From assembly GCA_036675505.1 (NCBI GenBank), contig JAKFEW010000141.1:124001-188000 (forward strand): a DNA stretch of 64,000 bases. The letters run 5' to 3'. The notes beneath the pieces were generated by a model. It did no database searches, was not told the DNA's origin, and worked only from the letters and a program-made list of their open reading frames with translations. Position numbers and translations under genes: made by a program. Below are positions 51,415-60,340 of this stretch, piece by piece; position 1 is the stretch's first letter; each line of letters starts with the position of its first letter. Source of the stretch: JAKFEW01 sp036675505 (GTDB taxonomy: Bacteria > Cyanobacteriota > Sericytochromatia > S15B-MN24 > JAQBPE01).

Positions 51415-52506
51415 TCAGAACCGCAGGCCGAGCCCGCCCGTCACCGTGCTCGGCCCACCGACCCCGAACCTGAACTCGCCGGTCGCGGCCAACGGCCCCA
51501 GCCCGCCACGCAGCCCTGCGATCGCGTCCCAGCTCACCGCACTCGGGTTGTAGCCGCCCGCGTAGAGCGTGCCGAGCGTGATATGCGTGGCACCGCCGCC
51601 GACGTAGAGCCAGCCGTTGGTGAGCAGCGCGGCGTTCAGCCGCATGAAGCCCAGCTCGAGCGCGCCGGTCTTGCTCGCCTGGGTGCGACCGTATTCGGCG
51701 CCGAGGCGCAGCGAGAACCAGTCGTGGAGCGATCGCCGGTAGTGGATGCCGGCGATCGGGAAGCTGAGCCGCGAGAGGTGCACGCCGGCGACCGCCTCGA
51801 ACTCGTTGGCGGGCCCGCCCGGCGCGACGGAGGGCGCCGCCACCGGGCTCGGCGAGGGCGAGGGCGATGGTGAGGGCGAGGGTGAGGGTGAGGGTGAGGG
51901 CGTCGGCGACGCCGTGGCCTGCGGGCTCGCCGTCGGCATCACCAGCCACTCGGGCTGGGGCTCGGTGCCGGGCGAGGCCGCAGCCCACGGCGCGCTGGCC
52001 ACCGGCCGCGGGGTGTAGACCAGGGTCGGCGCCGTCACGCCGGGCCGCGGGCGCAGCAGCGGCAGCAGGGCCACGTGCCCCTGGGCCTTCGCATAGTCCC
52101 AGGCCGTGAAGCCGTCCTGGCTGCGGCGCTCGCGGCTCGCGCCGCGCGCGAGCAACAGCCGCACGACGGTGTCGTGGCCATTGAAGGCCGCGAGCATGAG
52201 CGGCGTGTAGCCGTTCTGGTCCGGCACGTCCGCCGTGGCGCCGCGATCGAGCATGTAGCCGGCCAGCACCCCATAGCCGCGGAAGGACGCCCAGTGCAGC
52301 GGCGTGTAGCCGTTCTCGTCACGTGCGTTGAAGCTCGCGCCCGCGCGCAGGGCGTCTTGCATGGCCTTGAGATCGCCGTTGTAGACCGCGCGGATCAGCG
52401 CGGCGTCGGACGCCGGATCCGCGAGGCCCGGCGGCGCAAAGGCCAGCAGCAGGCCGGCGGCCAGCAAGGCGATCAGGGGCTTGGAAGGAGCGGGGTCCAG
52501 GGGCAT
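51415..52506 (-). CDS. Exported ankyrin-repeat protein fused to an outer-membrane-like beta-barrel
   Basis: The 363-residue protein has a signal peptide (LLAAGLLLAFAPPGLADPA), then four ankyrin repeats (for example ARDENGYTPLHWASFRGYG), a Pro/Thr/Ser linker with a run of Ser-Pro dipeptides, and a C-terminal domain of about 130 residues with alternating hydrophobic strands (SFPIAGIHYRRS, FSLRLGAEYGRT, WLYVGGGATHITLG, ATGEFRFGVGG) ending in GLGLRF. Alternating strands and a C-terminal Phe are signs of an 8-stranded outer-membrane barrel recognised by the BAM machinery. The ankyrin part would then lie in the periplasm or outside. This combination is unusual. Confidence 0.75.
   Translation of the reverse strand: MPLDPAPSKPLIALLAAGLLLAFAPPGLADPASDAALIRAVYNGDLKAMQDALRAGASFNARDENGYTPLHWASFRGYGVLAGYMLDRGATADVPDQNGYTPLMLAAFNGHDTVVRLLLARGASRERRSQDGFTAWDYAKAQGHVALLPLLRPRPGVTAPTLVYTPRPVASAPWAAASPGTEPQPEWLVMPTASPQATASPTPSPSPSPSPSPSPSPSPSPVAAPSVAPGGPANEFEAVAGVHLSRLSFPIAGIHYRRSLHDWFSLRLGAEYGRTQASKTGALELGFMRLNAALLTNGWLYVGGGATHITLGTLYAGGYNPSAVSWDAIAGLRGGLGPLAATGEFRFGVGGPSTVTGGLGLRF
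51853..51900 (-). repeat. 6-bp tandem repeat coding Ser-Pro dipeptides
   Basis: Eight tandem 6-bp units (TCG/TCA and CCC/CCA codons on the coding strand) encode a run of Ser-Pro. The tract forms the linker of the ankyrin/barrel protein and could change length by slippage. Confidence 0.85.
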
Positions 52507-52567
52507 CGGTAAAGGTCCAGGAGCGGGGAGCGGCCGAGCGATCTATCGGCGGCGGCCGACCCGAACT

Positions 52568-52939
52568 TCAACCTGGCTGCTTTGTAACGAGGTAAGTGGT
52601 CGCGGCCCCGGGATAGAACTTCACGAAGCATGGCCATTCGGCTCCGGTTTCCCGCTCCGCTATCGCCCGCGTGATGGCCGACTCGTCCGACAACGCATCC
52701 CAGCCGTTCGGCAGGTTTTGGCTGTTGTAGCGGCCTTGCCTGGCGGTGCCCACTGTGGGTGCCTTGGGCGGCTCGACGCGAGTGCATGATGCGGCCACGG
52801 CTGACAAGTCAGGCCCCGCGGCCGTCATCCCGACGGGGGCGGGCTGCGATCCGCCTGGGGGACCGTAGCAGCCGGCGAGCATCAGGAGCCCGCCGAGCCA
52901 GGCGAGTCGCCCGGCACCGGTGAGGGGTACGCGTCGCAT
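52568..52939 (-). CDS. Small lipoprotein at the end of the iol-like operon
   Basis: The 123-residue protein has a lipobox (GGLLMLAGCYGPP) and a mature part with two Cys that may form a disulfide (AASCTRVEPP and AEWPCFVKF). No family is recognised. It begins 5 bp after iolB on the same strand, so it is likely co-transcribed with the sugar-degradation genes, but nothing in the sequence links it to that pathway. Confidence 0.65.
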   Translation of the reverse strand: MRRVPLTGAGRLAWLGGLLMLAGCYGPPGGSQPAPVGMTAAGPDLSAVAASCTRVEPPKAPTVGTARQGRYNSQNLPNGWDALSDESAITRAIAERETGAEWPCFVKFYPGAATTYLVTKQPG

Positions 52940-52944
52940 CCCGC

Positions 52945-53796
52945 TCACCGCGCCGGGAAGAGCGGCGGCTCGCCCGCGTGCGACTTCCACGTCCCCCGCA
53001 CCCATCCGTACGCGGGGTCGTCCGTCGCGGCCATCGAGCGGGCCGAGCCTGCCAGGACGTTCAGGTAGTACACGTCGTAGCCCGGCGGGGCCACGACAGG
53101 GTGGTAGCCCTCCGGGATCAGCACGATCTCCCCGTCCCGCACGGTCAGCGTCTCGTCTAGGCCGCCGTCGCCCGAATAGACCCGCTGGATGGCGTAACCC
53201 TCGGGCTTGCTCATCCTGTAGTAATAGATCTCCTCGAGGTCGGCCTCGCCGGGCATCTCATGGACGTCGTGCTTGTGGGGCGGGTAGCTGCTCCAGTTGC
53301 CCGACGGCGTGAAGACCTCGACGATCAACAAACGCTGGGCCGCGAAATCCGGCTTCAAGAGGTGGTGGATCTGGCGCAGCGCGTTCCCGTCGCCGCGCAG
53401 CTCGATGCCGACCTGCGCCGGCGTGATGTGGTGCGCCGGGAAGCGCTGATCGGCCTGGGCCGTGCAGTAGGCGAACTCCACCGGCGTGCGCGCGACCACG
53501 CCGACGCGCGCGGCGACCGGCACGTAAACCGCGTGCGGCGGACCCTCGAAGACGCTCGCCCGTTCGCCGACGCCGAGAAACGCCGAGCCGTCGTCGAAGC
53601 TCACGTCGAGCGTGCCGCCGAGCACCACCAGGCAGGCTTCGACGCCATCGTTCACGTGGCTCCAGCGCGAGCCTGCCGCGAGTTTCACGGCGGTCAGGCC
53701 GATCAGCTCCCAGCCGGCGATCGCGGGCGTGAGCACGAGCTGCTCGCCGGTCGCTGTGGGCGTCGGCTTGACCAGCAGGCCCGAACGGACGGTCAC
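52945..53796 (-). CDS. iolB: 5-deoxy-glucuronate isomerase
   Basis: The 283-residue protein is an IolB-type cupin. The double cupin contains ASVFEGPPHAVYVPV and NWSSYPPHKHDVHEM with the His/His/Glu metal site, and then EEIYYYRMSKPEGYAIQRVY. IolB converts 5-deoxy-glucuronate to 5-dehydro-2-deoxy-D-gluconate in myo-inositol degradation. The GTG start overlaps the TGA of the transketolase gene (GTGA), so the two are co-translated. Length and end (GYDVYYLNVLAG) are typical of the family. Confidence 0.95.
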   Translation of the reverse strand: MTVRSGLLVKPTPTATGEQLVLTPAIAGWELIGLTAVKLAAGSRWSHVNDGVEACLVVLGGTLDVSFDDGSAFLGVGERASVFEGPPHAVYVPVAARVGVVARTPVEFAYCTAQADQRFPAHHITPAQVGIELRGDGNALRQIHHLLKPDFAAQRLLIVEVFTPSGNWSSYPPHKHDVHEMPGEADLEEIYYYRMSKPEGYAIQRVYSGDGGLDETLTVRDGEIVLIPEGYHPVVAPPGYDVYYLNVLAGSARSMAATDDPAYGWVRGTWKSHAGEPPLFPAR

Positions 53797-55679
53797 TTGC
53801 GGCCCTCCGCGATCCAGGCCTTGGCGGCCGCCGCCACGTGCTTCGCCGTCAGGCCGTATTTCTCGAGCAGGTCGGCGTCCGCGCCGGACTCCGCGAAGGC
53901 GTCGGGCAGGCCATGGCGCTTCACGGGCACCGGGAAGCGCTCGCCGAGCACCTCGGCGACCGCCGAGCCGAGGCCGCCGACGATCGTGTGCTCCTCGCTC
54001 ACGAGCACGCGGCCGGCGGCCCTGGCCGCCGCCACGATCGCCGCCTCGTCCAGCGGCTTCACGGTGGGCAGGTGCAGCACGTGCGCCTGGATGCCTTCGG
54101 CCGCGAGCAGCTCGGCGGCCTCGAGCGCGCGGCCGCTCTGCACGCCCGTGCTGATGATCGCGACGTCCGCGCCTTCGCGCAGCACGACGCCGCGCCCGAT
54201 CTCGAAGTGGTAGCCGTCGTCGAAGATCGCCCGCGCGGGCTCGCGGTTGAGCCGCAAGTACGAGGGGCCCTGGTAGGTCTGCAACGCGTTCATCGCCAGG
54301 CGCGCCTCGACGCCGTCCGCGGGCGCCACCACCACCATGTCGGGGATCGCGCGCATCACCGTGAGGTCGGCGATCGACTGGTGGCTCTTGCCCGTGCGGT
54401 TCGTGAGCAGGCCCGAGTACGAGCCGACCAGCCGCACGGTGGCGTGGGTCTGGGCGACCTGCACGCGCACCTGGTCCGCGCCGCGCTTCACGATGAAGGC
54501 CGTGAAGGTGCTGAGCCAGGGCACCAGGCCGGTGGTCGCGAGGCCCGCGGCCACGCTCACCATGTTCTGCTCGGCGATGCCCATCTGCAAGAAGCGCTCA
54601 GGGATCGCGTCCGCGAAGAGATCCGCCTTGGTCGAGTTCGCGAGGTCGCCATCGAGCACCACGAGCTCGGGGTACTCGCGGCCGAGCGCGATCAGCGTCT
54701 GGCCGAACACGTCGCGCTGGGCGAGCGCGGGGCCGTCCGTCACGGGCGTCCAGCGCAGCGTCTCGCCGACCGCGGGGAGCGGGTGGCGGTGCGGCGGATG
54801 CCAGTATGCGTCGCACGGCACGGGGGCGATCGTGATGTCGCCGCCCAGCTCGTTGAGGGCGGTCGCGAGCTGTTCGTCGCTCGGCGGCTTGGCGTGCCAG
54901 TCCGGGTTGTCCATCATGAAGGACACGCCCATGCCCTTGGTGGTCTCGGCCACGATGATCACGGGCTTGCCGGTCACGCGCCGCGCCTCGGCGTAGGCGC
55001 CCAGGATCGCGTCCATGTCGTGGCCGTTGATTTCGATGACGTGCCAGCCGAAGCTGCGGAAGCGCGGACCCGGCTTCTCGAGCGGGTCCTGCTGGCCCGA
55101 GCCTGCCTTCCAGCCGTACTGTTGCAGGCGGTTGTGGTCGAGGATCGCGACCAGGTTGTCGAGGCCGTAGCGCGCGGCCACCTGAGCGGCCTCCCAGATC
55201 TGGCCCTCCTGGCACTCGCCGTCACCGAGCATCACGTAGGTGCGGAAGTCCTGGCCCTTGAGCCGGGCGCCGAGCGCCATGCCGATGCCGGCCGAGAGGC
55301 CCATCCCGAGCGAGCCCGTCGACATATCGAGGCCGGGCAGGCGCGTGACGTCGGGGTGGCCCTGCAGCCGCGCGTCCACGCGGTCGAAGGTCGCCATTTC
55401 CTCGACCGGGAAGAAGCCGCGCAGCGCGAGCATCGCATACAGCGCCAGCGCGCAGTGGCCCTTCGAGAGCACGAAGCGATCGCGCCCGGCCCAATCGGGC
55501 CTGGTAGGATCGACGCGCAGCTCATGGAAGTAGAGCGCGGCGAGCAGGTCGCAGGCCGACATCGGGCCGCCCACATGCCCGGCCTGGGCGATCTTCACGG
55601 TCTGGAGGATCAGCCGGCGGGCATCGCGCGCGCGGGCGCGCAGCGTCTGGAGGTCTGCCTTGATCATGATGTCGCTCAT
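53793..55679 (-). CDS. Transketolase, full-length single chain
   Basis: The 628-residue protein contains the TPP-binding (DAGHVGGPMS-like QAGHVGGPMSACDLLAALYF, GDGECQEGQIWEA and DHNRLQQYG), pyrimidine and C-terminal domains of transketolase in one chain. GSLGMGLSAGIGMALG is the typical interdomain segment, and the second half has DLANSTKADLFADAIPERFL and MGIAEQNMVS. It resembles shorter transketolases of ketose metabolism, and the donor and acceptor are unknown. It lies inside the iol-like operon (15 bp after the dehydrogenase gene, with AAGGAGG, and overlapping iolB), so it is likely used in the same pathway, which is unusual. Confidence 0.92.
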   Translation of the reverse strand: MSDIMIKADLQTLRARARDARRLILQTVKIAQAGHVGGPMSACDLLAALYFHELRVDPTRPDWAGRDRFVLSKGHCALALYAMLALRGFFPVEEMATFDRVDARLQGHPDVTRLPGLDMSTGSLGMGLSAGIGMALGARLKGQDFRTYVMLGDGECQEGQIWEAAQVAARYGLDNLVAILDHNRLQQYGWKAGSGQQDPLEKPGPRFRSFGWHVIEINGHDMDAILGAYAEARRVTGKPVIIVAETTKGMGVSFMMDNPDWHAKPPSDEQLATALNELGGDITIAPVPCDAYWHPPHRHPLPAVGETLRWTPVTDGPALAQRDVFGQTLIALGREYPELVVLDGDLANSTKADLFADAIPERFLQMGIAEQNMVSVAAGLATTGLVPWLSTFTAFIVKRGADQVRVQVAQTHATVRLVGSYSGLLTNRTGKSHQSIADLTVMRAIPDMVVVAPADGVEARLAMNALQTYQGPSYLRLNREPARAIFDDGYHFEIGRGVVLREGADVAIISTGVQSGRALEAAELLAAEGIQAHVLHLPTVKPLDEAAIVAAARAAGRVLVSEEHTIVGGLGSAVAEVLGERFPVPVKRHGLPDAFAESGADADLLEKYGLTAKHVAAAAKAWIAEGRK

Positions 55680-55694
55680 CGCGCAGGAGCCTCC

Positions 55695-56792
55695 TTAATT
55701 ATATTTGCCGCGGGCGCTGGAAAGCTGGAGCTTGACCGCCGCCACGAGCGCGTCGGCCATCTGGGTGGTGGTGTGGGTGCCACCGAGGTCCGGCGTGCGG
55801 ACCTCGCCGCCGGCCGACACGCGCTCGAGCGCATTCATCACCGTATCGGCCGCCTGGACCTCGCCGAGGTGCTCGAGCATCATCGCGCCCGCCCAAACGG
55901 CGGCCATCGGGTTCGCGATGCCCTTGAAGGCGATGTCCGGCGCCGAACCGTGCACGGGCTCGAACATCGAAGGGAAGCGCCGCTCGGGGTCGAGGTTGGC
56001 GCTCGCGGGCACGCCCAGGCTGCCCTGCAGCGCGCCGCCGATGTCCGTGAGGATGTCGCCGAAGAGGTTCGAGGCCACGATTACGTCGAGCGTGTGCGGG
56101 TGCGTGATCATGCGCGCGGCCAGCGCGTCGACGTGGTAGCGCGTGACCTCGACGTCCGGGTAGTCCTTCGCGACGAGGTCGGTGATGTCGTCCCAGAAGA
56201 CCATGCTGTGCTGGCAGGCGTTCGACTTGGTGGCCGAGGCCAGCTTCTTGCGCGGCCGCTTGCGCGCGATCTCGAAGGCGTAGCGCAAGATGCGCTCGGT
56301 GCCCTTGCGGGTGAACACGGCGGTCTGTTCGGCCACCTCGTCGAGCGTGCCCTTCTTGAAGCGGCCGCCCAGCCCCGCGTACTCGCCTTCGGAGTTCTCG
56401 CGCACGCAAATCATGTCGATGTCCTTGGTCGCCACCGCGCGCAACGGCCCGTTGGTGCCGGGCAGCAGGCGCACGGGGCGCAGGTTCACGTACTGATCGA
56501 AGCCCTGGCGGATCGCGATCAGCATCTCGCGCAAGGAGATGTGGTCCGGCACGCGCGCGGGATCGCCCACCGCGCCGAGGAAGATCGCGTCGAAGCCGCG
56601 CAGGGTGTCGAGCGCATCCACCGGCATCATGCGGCCGTTGGCGAGGAAGTGGTCGCAGCCCCAGTCGAAGCCGACGTAGTCGAGCGCGAAGCCGGAAGCC
56701 TGCGCCACCGTGTCGAGCACGCCGCAGGCGGGCGGCAGGACCTCCTGGCCGATGCCGTCGCCGGGGAGCAACGCGATGCGGTAACGCTTCAT
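55695..56792 (-). CDS. Tartrate / D-malate dehydrogenase-type oxidative decarboxylase (IPMDH family)
   Basis: The 365-residue protein is in the isocitrate/isopropylmalate dehydrogenase family. It starts MKRYRIALLPGDGIGQEVLP and has DAIFLGAVGDPARVPDHISL, FDQYVNLRPVRLLPG, RENSEGEYAGLGG, the NAD-site FEPVHGSAPDIAFKGIANP, and NLFGDILTDIGGALQGSLG with metal-binding Asp residues. VPDHISL with FDQYVNLRP matches tartrate dehydrogenase/decarboxylase and D-malate dehydrogenase better than LeuB. It uses NAD and a divalent metal to oxidise and decarboxylate a hydroxyacid. It sits 4 bp after iolE, in the inositol-like operon, where its substrate is not established. Confidence 0.87.
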   Translation of the reverse strand: MKRYRIALLPGDGIGQEVLPPACGVLDTVAQASGFALDYVGFDWGCDHFLANGRMMPVDALDTLRGFDAIFLGAVGDPARVPDHISLREMLIAIRQGFDQYVNLRPVRLLPGTNGPLRAVATKDIDMICVRENSEGEYAGLGGRFKKGTLDEVAEQTAVFTRKGTERILRYAFEIARKRPRKKLASATKSNACQHSMVFWDDITDLVAKDYPDVEVTRYHVDALAARMITHPHTLDVIVASNLFGDILTDIGGALQGSLGVPASANLDPERRFPSMFEPVHGSAPDIAFKGIANPMAAVWAGAMMLEHLGEVQAADTVMNALERVSAGGEVRTPDLGGTHTTTQMADALVAAVKLQLSSARGKYN

Positions 56793-56796
56793 GCGG

Positions 56797-57708
56797 TCAG
56801 GCCTCCTGGGGCGCCTTCTCGAAGAGGATCGAGAGGGCCTGGCGGTTCTCCTGGGCGGCCTTCAAGGGCGGGAGCTTGCTGGTGTCCTGCTCGGCCACCA
56901 CCCAGCCCTCGTAGCCGACCTCGAGCAGCTTCGAGGCCACGTCGTGCAAGTTGGCGCCGCCGCGCGCGAGCTCGGTGAACACGCGCCGGCGCAGCGCCTC
57001 CTTGAAGTCGAGGCCCTGGCGCACGCAGGTCTCCTTGACGCCCATGTCGAGATCCTTGAGGTGCACGTAGCGCAGGCGGTTGCGGTAGGTGTCGATCGCC
57101 GCGACCGGGTCCCCGCCGCCGTAGGTGTAGTGGCCGGTGTCGAGGCACAGCCCCACGAGCGTGGGGTCCGTCAGGTTCATGAGCTTCTTGAGCTCGGTCG
57201 GCGTTTCGACGTAAGTGCCGGCATGGTTGTGGAAGGCGAGGAACAGGCCACGCTCCTTGCAGCGCGCGCCCAGCTCGTTGAGCGCGCCCGCCAGGTTCTC
57301 CCACTCCTCGTCGCGCAGCGTGCGCGCGCCGGCCTCGTTGACGCGGCCGGCCACGCGCGCGCGTTCGGCCACGACGGGCTCCGCCACGATCAGCGCCGTA
57401 CAGCCCACCTCGGCCAGCAAATCCAGGAAGCCGTTCACGTCGTTGAGCGCGGTCGCCACGCCCTCGCCTTCGGTCAGGCCGGGGCAGTAGTACGCGCCCG
57501 AGAGCACCAGCCCGTGGTCATGCAGCGCCTGCTTGAGCACCTTCGCGTCGCGCGGGTAGTTGGTGCCGAGCTCGGTGCCCGCGAAGCCCGCGAGCGCGAT
57601 CTCGTCGAGCACCTGCTCGAAGGGCACCGGCGGCGTCAGCTCTGGCACGTCGTCGTTGTTCCAGAGGATCGGGACGGTGCCGTAGCGCAGGAAGTGGGGG
57701 GCGGTCAC
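56797..57708 (-). CDS. iolE: Inosose dehydratase-like sugar isomerase/epimerase
   Basis: The 303-residue TIM-barrel protein matches IolE: an opening YGTVPILWNNDDVPEL, then IALAGFAGTELGTNYPRDAK, FLAFHNHAGTYVETPTELKK (metal ligand), LVGLCLDTGHYTYGGG and HLKDLD, each a conserved element of the AP-endonuclease-2/IolE fold. IolE dehydrates scyllo-inosose to 3D-(3,5/4)-trihydroxycyclohexane-1,2-dione. The GTG start overlaps the stop of the IolD-like gene (GTGA). Confidence 0.9.
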   Translation of the reverse strand: MTAPHFLRYGTVPILWNNDDVPELTPPVPFEQVLDEIALAGFAGTELGTNYPRDAKVLKQALHDHGLVLSGAYYCPGLTEGEGVATALNDVNGFLDLLAEVGCTALIVAEPVVAERARVAGRVNEAGARTLRDEEWENLAGALNELGARCKERGLFLAFHNHAGTYVETPTELKKLMNLTDPTLVGLCLDTGHYTYGGGDPVAAIDTYRNRLRYVHLKDLDMGVKETCVRQGLDFKEALRRRVFTELARGGANLHDVASKLLEVGYEGWVVAEQDTSKLPPLKAAQENRQALSILFEKAPQEA

Positions 57709-59564
57709 CGGAGCACCTCCTCGGCGCGCGCGGCGTCGTAGGCGGCGCGCTGCTCCTTGAGGTAGGTGGGCACCGGCACGTCCCACCAGCCGGTCGCCGT
57801 GAGGCCGCACCACGGCATCTCGCGGTTGACCAGCGCCTCGATCACGGCCGGCCGGCCCGAGGCGAAGGCCCGCTTGATGGCGGGGCCCACGTCCGCCGGG
57901 TCCTCGATGCGCTCGGCGTAGCAGCCGAAGGCCTTCGCGAGGTCCGCGAGGTTGGCCGAGTACGGCGTGCCGTCCTTCTTCTCGAAGGGCGTGACCAGCA
58001 CCCGGTCCGCGCCGTAGGCCCGCGTCTGGAGGTTCTTGATCGACTGCCAGCCGAAGTTGTTGAGCACCAGCATCACGATCGGGATGTCGTACTGCACGGC
58101 CATCTGCAGCTCCTGGCAGGTCTGCAGGAAGGAGCCGTCGCCGTCGATCCCCACCACCTGGGTATCCGGCTTGGCGAGCTTCGCGCCGATCGCGCCAGGC
58201 ACCGTGAAGCCCATCGTCGAGAAGCCGCCGCTGGTGATGTGCTGGCGCGGCCCGTAGACCGGGAACTCCTGGTACACCTGGCTCTGCGGCAGGCCGGCGC
58301 CGGTCACCACGATCGCATCGCGGTTCAGCACGGCCCGCAGCTCCTTGAGCGCGCGGGAAATCGTCATGGGCTTGATGTCCGTGTCGCGCACGGTGGAAAG
58401 CATCAGGTCCCACTCGGCCTTGAGCTTCTGCAGCTCGGCGAAGTACGCGGTCTCGCGGTAGGCCTTCGCCTTGCCGTGGGCCCTGGTGGCCTCGATCAGG
58501 TCGCGCATGCCGGCCTGGGCATCGCCGACCAGCGCCACGTCGACCGGGTAGTTCTTGCCGATTTCGGTCGGATCGATGTCCAGGTGGATCAGCTTGGTGC
58601 CGGGGATCGTGAAGGTGACCCCATGCCGATACGAGCTCGCGCAGCGGTCCGTGAAGCGGCAACCCACCGCGAGCAGCACGTCGGCCGTGCGGCAGAGCGT
58701 GTTGCCGGAGATCGAGCCGAGGTCGCCGTTGGCCCAGGCGTTCAGCTCGTGGTCCTCGGGGATCGCGCCCTTGCCCATCGAGGTGGTGACGATCGGCAGG
58801 CCGAGGTATTCGGCCAGCTGGCGGACTTCCTCGTGGGCCTCCGCGGTGATCACGCCGCCGCCCACCAGCAGCACGGGGCGCTTGGCGTTCCAGAGCAGCT
58901 TGGCCGCCCGCTCGACCTCCAGCGCGTCCGGCCGCGAGCGGCCGTTGACCTCGCGCTCGTTCGGGTTCGGCACCACCATCTTCGCGCTGTCGGCCTGCAC
59001 GTCCATCGGCAGGTCGAGCAGCACGGGGCCGCGGCGGCCGCCCATCATCTGGTTGAAGGCGCGGTGCATGACGTACGGCAGCTGGTCCGTGTGCGAGACC
59101 TGCCAGTAGCGCTTCACGATCGGCTCGAGGATGCGCGCGTTGTTCATCCACTGCGTGCGCTCGATCTCCTGGAGCACCGCGCGGCCCCGCATATGGGTGT
59201 GCACCGAGCCGGTCATCACGAAGGCCGGCGTCGAGTCGATGAAGCACTGGGCCACGCCCATCGCCGTGTTCACGGCGCCGGGGCCGATCGAGGTGAAGAC
59301 GGCCAAAGGCTGGCCGCTCGCGCGGTAGTAGGCGTCCGCGACGTGCATGGCGCCCTGCTCGTGGACGGCTTGCAGCGCCGTGATGCGGTCCTTGCGGTCG
59401 ACGAAGGCATCGACCGTGGGGAGGATGCCGTGGCCGGGTATGCCGACGACGTAGGGGACCTTCTCGCGGATCAGATACTCCGCGATCAGCTCACCGCCTG
59501 TCATCTCGACGCCCTCGTCGAGCTTGGCGGTCGCGTTGTCGAGTTCACCGGCGGTGGTGGCCAT
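57705..59564 (-). CDS. iolD: TPP-dependent enzyme, IolD-like (trihydroxycyclohexanedione hydrolase)
   Basis: The 619-residue protein has three TPP-enzyme domains: VPYVVGIPGHGILPTVDAFV and then HEQGAMHVADAYYRASG (catalytic Glu) in the first, and GIDGDGSFLQTCQELQMAVQ with LVLNNFGW forming the GDG-x-NN TPP motif in the last. Its size and its coupling to iolE and iolB support a role as IolD, which opens the six-membered ring of the inosose-derived dione. It could instead be an acetolactate-synthase-like carboligase, since the two groups are close in sequence. CGGAGGA precedes the ATG at 59564. It is the first gene of the operon. Confidence 0.78.
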   Translation of the reverse strand: MATTAGELDNATAKLDEGVEMTGGELIAEYLIREKVPYVVGIPGHGILPTVDAFVDRKDRITALQAVHEQGAMHVADAYYRASGQPLAVFTSIGPGAVNTAMGVAQCFIDSTPAFVMTGSVHTHMRGRAVLQEIERTQWMNNARILEPIVKRYWQVSHTDQLPYVMHRAFNQMMGGRRGPVLLDLPMDVQADSAKMVVPNPNEREVNGRSRPDALEVERAAKLLWNAKRPVLLVGGGVITAEAHEEVRQLAEYLGLPIVTTSMGKGAIPEDHELNAWANGDLGSISGNTLCRTADVLLAVGCRFTDRCASSYRHGVTFTIPGTKLIHLDIDPTEIGKNYPVDVALVGDAQAGMRDLIEATRAHGKAKAYRETAYFAELQKLKAEWDLMLSTVRDTDIKPMTISRALKELRAVLNRDAIVVTGAGLPQSQVYQEFPVYGPRQHITSGGFSTMGFTVPGAIGAKLAKPDTQVVGIDGDGSFLQTCQELQMAVQYDIPIVMLVLNNFGWQSIKNLQTRAYGADRVLVTPFEKKDGTPYSANLADLAKAFGCYAERIEDPADVGPAIKRAFASGRPAVIEALVNREMPWCGLTATGWWDVPVPTYLKEQRAAYDAARAEEVLR

Positions 59565-59673
59565 TCGCGGGAATCCTCCGTGATGCGCAAGGTTGCGGCG
59601 GTTCGGTCCGTCATCATACCAGGCGGCCGAACCCCTGCCCAGAAATCCCACCCAAGTCCGTGGACCGTACACC

Positions 59674-60318
59674 ATGTTCCTCCCTTTCCTCCTGGTCGCC
59701 CAGCTCGCCACGCCGCCCGTGCTGCCGATCCCCGGCGCCACGCCGACGCCCACCTACCAGGACTACGCGCCCCGGCCCGGCGCGAACCCGCGCACGCCAC
59801 GCCGGCCGCCGCCCGCGCTCACCTCCCCGTCGGCGGCGCCGACGGCGGCGCCCCGGCCCAGGGCGACCCCGAAGCCGAAACCGAAGCCCCGGCCCGCCTG
59901 GCACCCGCCGCGCGGCACGGTCTACGTGGACCGCTCGGGCCTCTACCCGGCGGCCGTGCGCCTGCGCTACGGCACGCCGCTGCGCTTCCTGCAGGCCGCC
60001 GGCCAGCGCAAGCCGCTCGCGCTGGTCGCCGTGGACCCGCATGCCACGCGCACGGGCAGCCTGCGCGCGCTCTCGGCGTTCCCGAACAAGATGTCGGCCG
60101 ACGCGAAGTGGACCTGGCTCGGCGACGGGCAGGGCTTCGCCCACCGCCACTGGCCGATCGCCCAGGGGCCGACGCTGGTGGTCCAGCCCGAGACGTTTCT
60201 CGCGCTGCATGATGAAATATGGGGGCCCGGCGTGGGCTACCTGTGGCCCGTGCGCTACCTCTTCTACGTGGCGACCGGCAATACCTGGCGCCGCCTGATC
60301 GTGGCGATGGATCGATAG
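59674..60318 (+). CDS. Exported protein of unknown function
   Basis: The 214-residue protein starts MFLPFLLVAQLATPPVLPIP, a short signal-like stretch, and then a Pro/Arg/Lys-rich linker. The C-terminal 120 residues form a small beta-rich domain (TVYVDRSGLYPAAVRLRYG, LALVAVDPHATRTGS, YLWPVRYLFYVATGN). No family is recognised. No clear ribosome-binding site precedes the ATG. The next gene starts 22 bp later, so the two are likely an operon. It is divergent from the iolD-like gene with 109 bp between starts. Confidence 0.6.
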   Translation: MFLPFLLVAQLATPPVLPIPGATPTPTYQDYAPRPGANPRTPRRPPPALTSPSAAPTAAPRPRATPKPKPKPRPAWHPPRGTVYVDRSGLYPAAVRLRYGTPLRFLQAAGQRKPLALVAVDPHATRTGSLRALSAFPNKMSADAKWTWLGDGQGFAHRHWPIAQGPTLVVQPETFLALHDEIWGPGVGYLWPVRYLFYVATGNTWRRLIVAMDR

Positions 60319-60340
60319 ACATGACGACGGATCGATAAAC

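Noticed and set aside
53838..56978. A 1046-codon plus-strand ORF opposite the transketolase and dehydrogenase genes
   Set aside because: It is the complement of two well-supported enzymes and has no recognisable domain.
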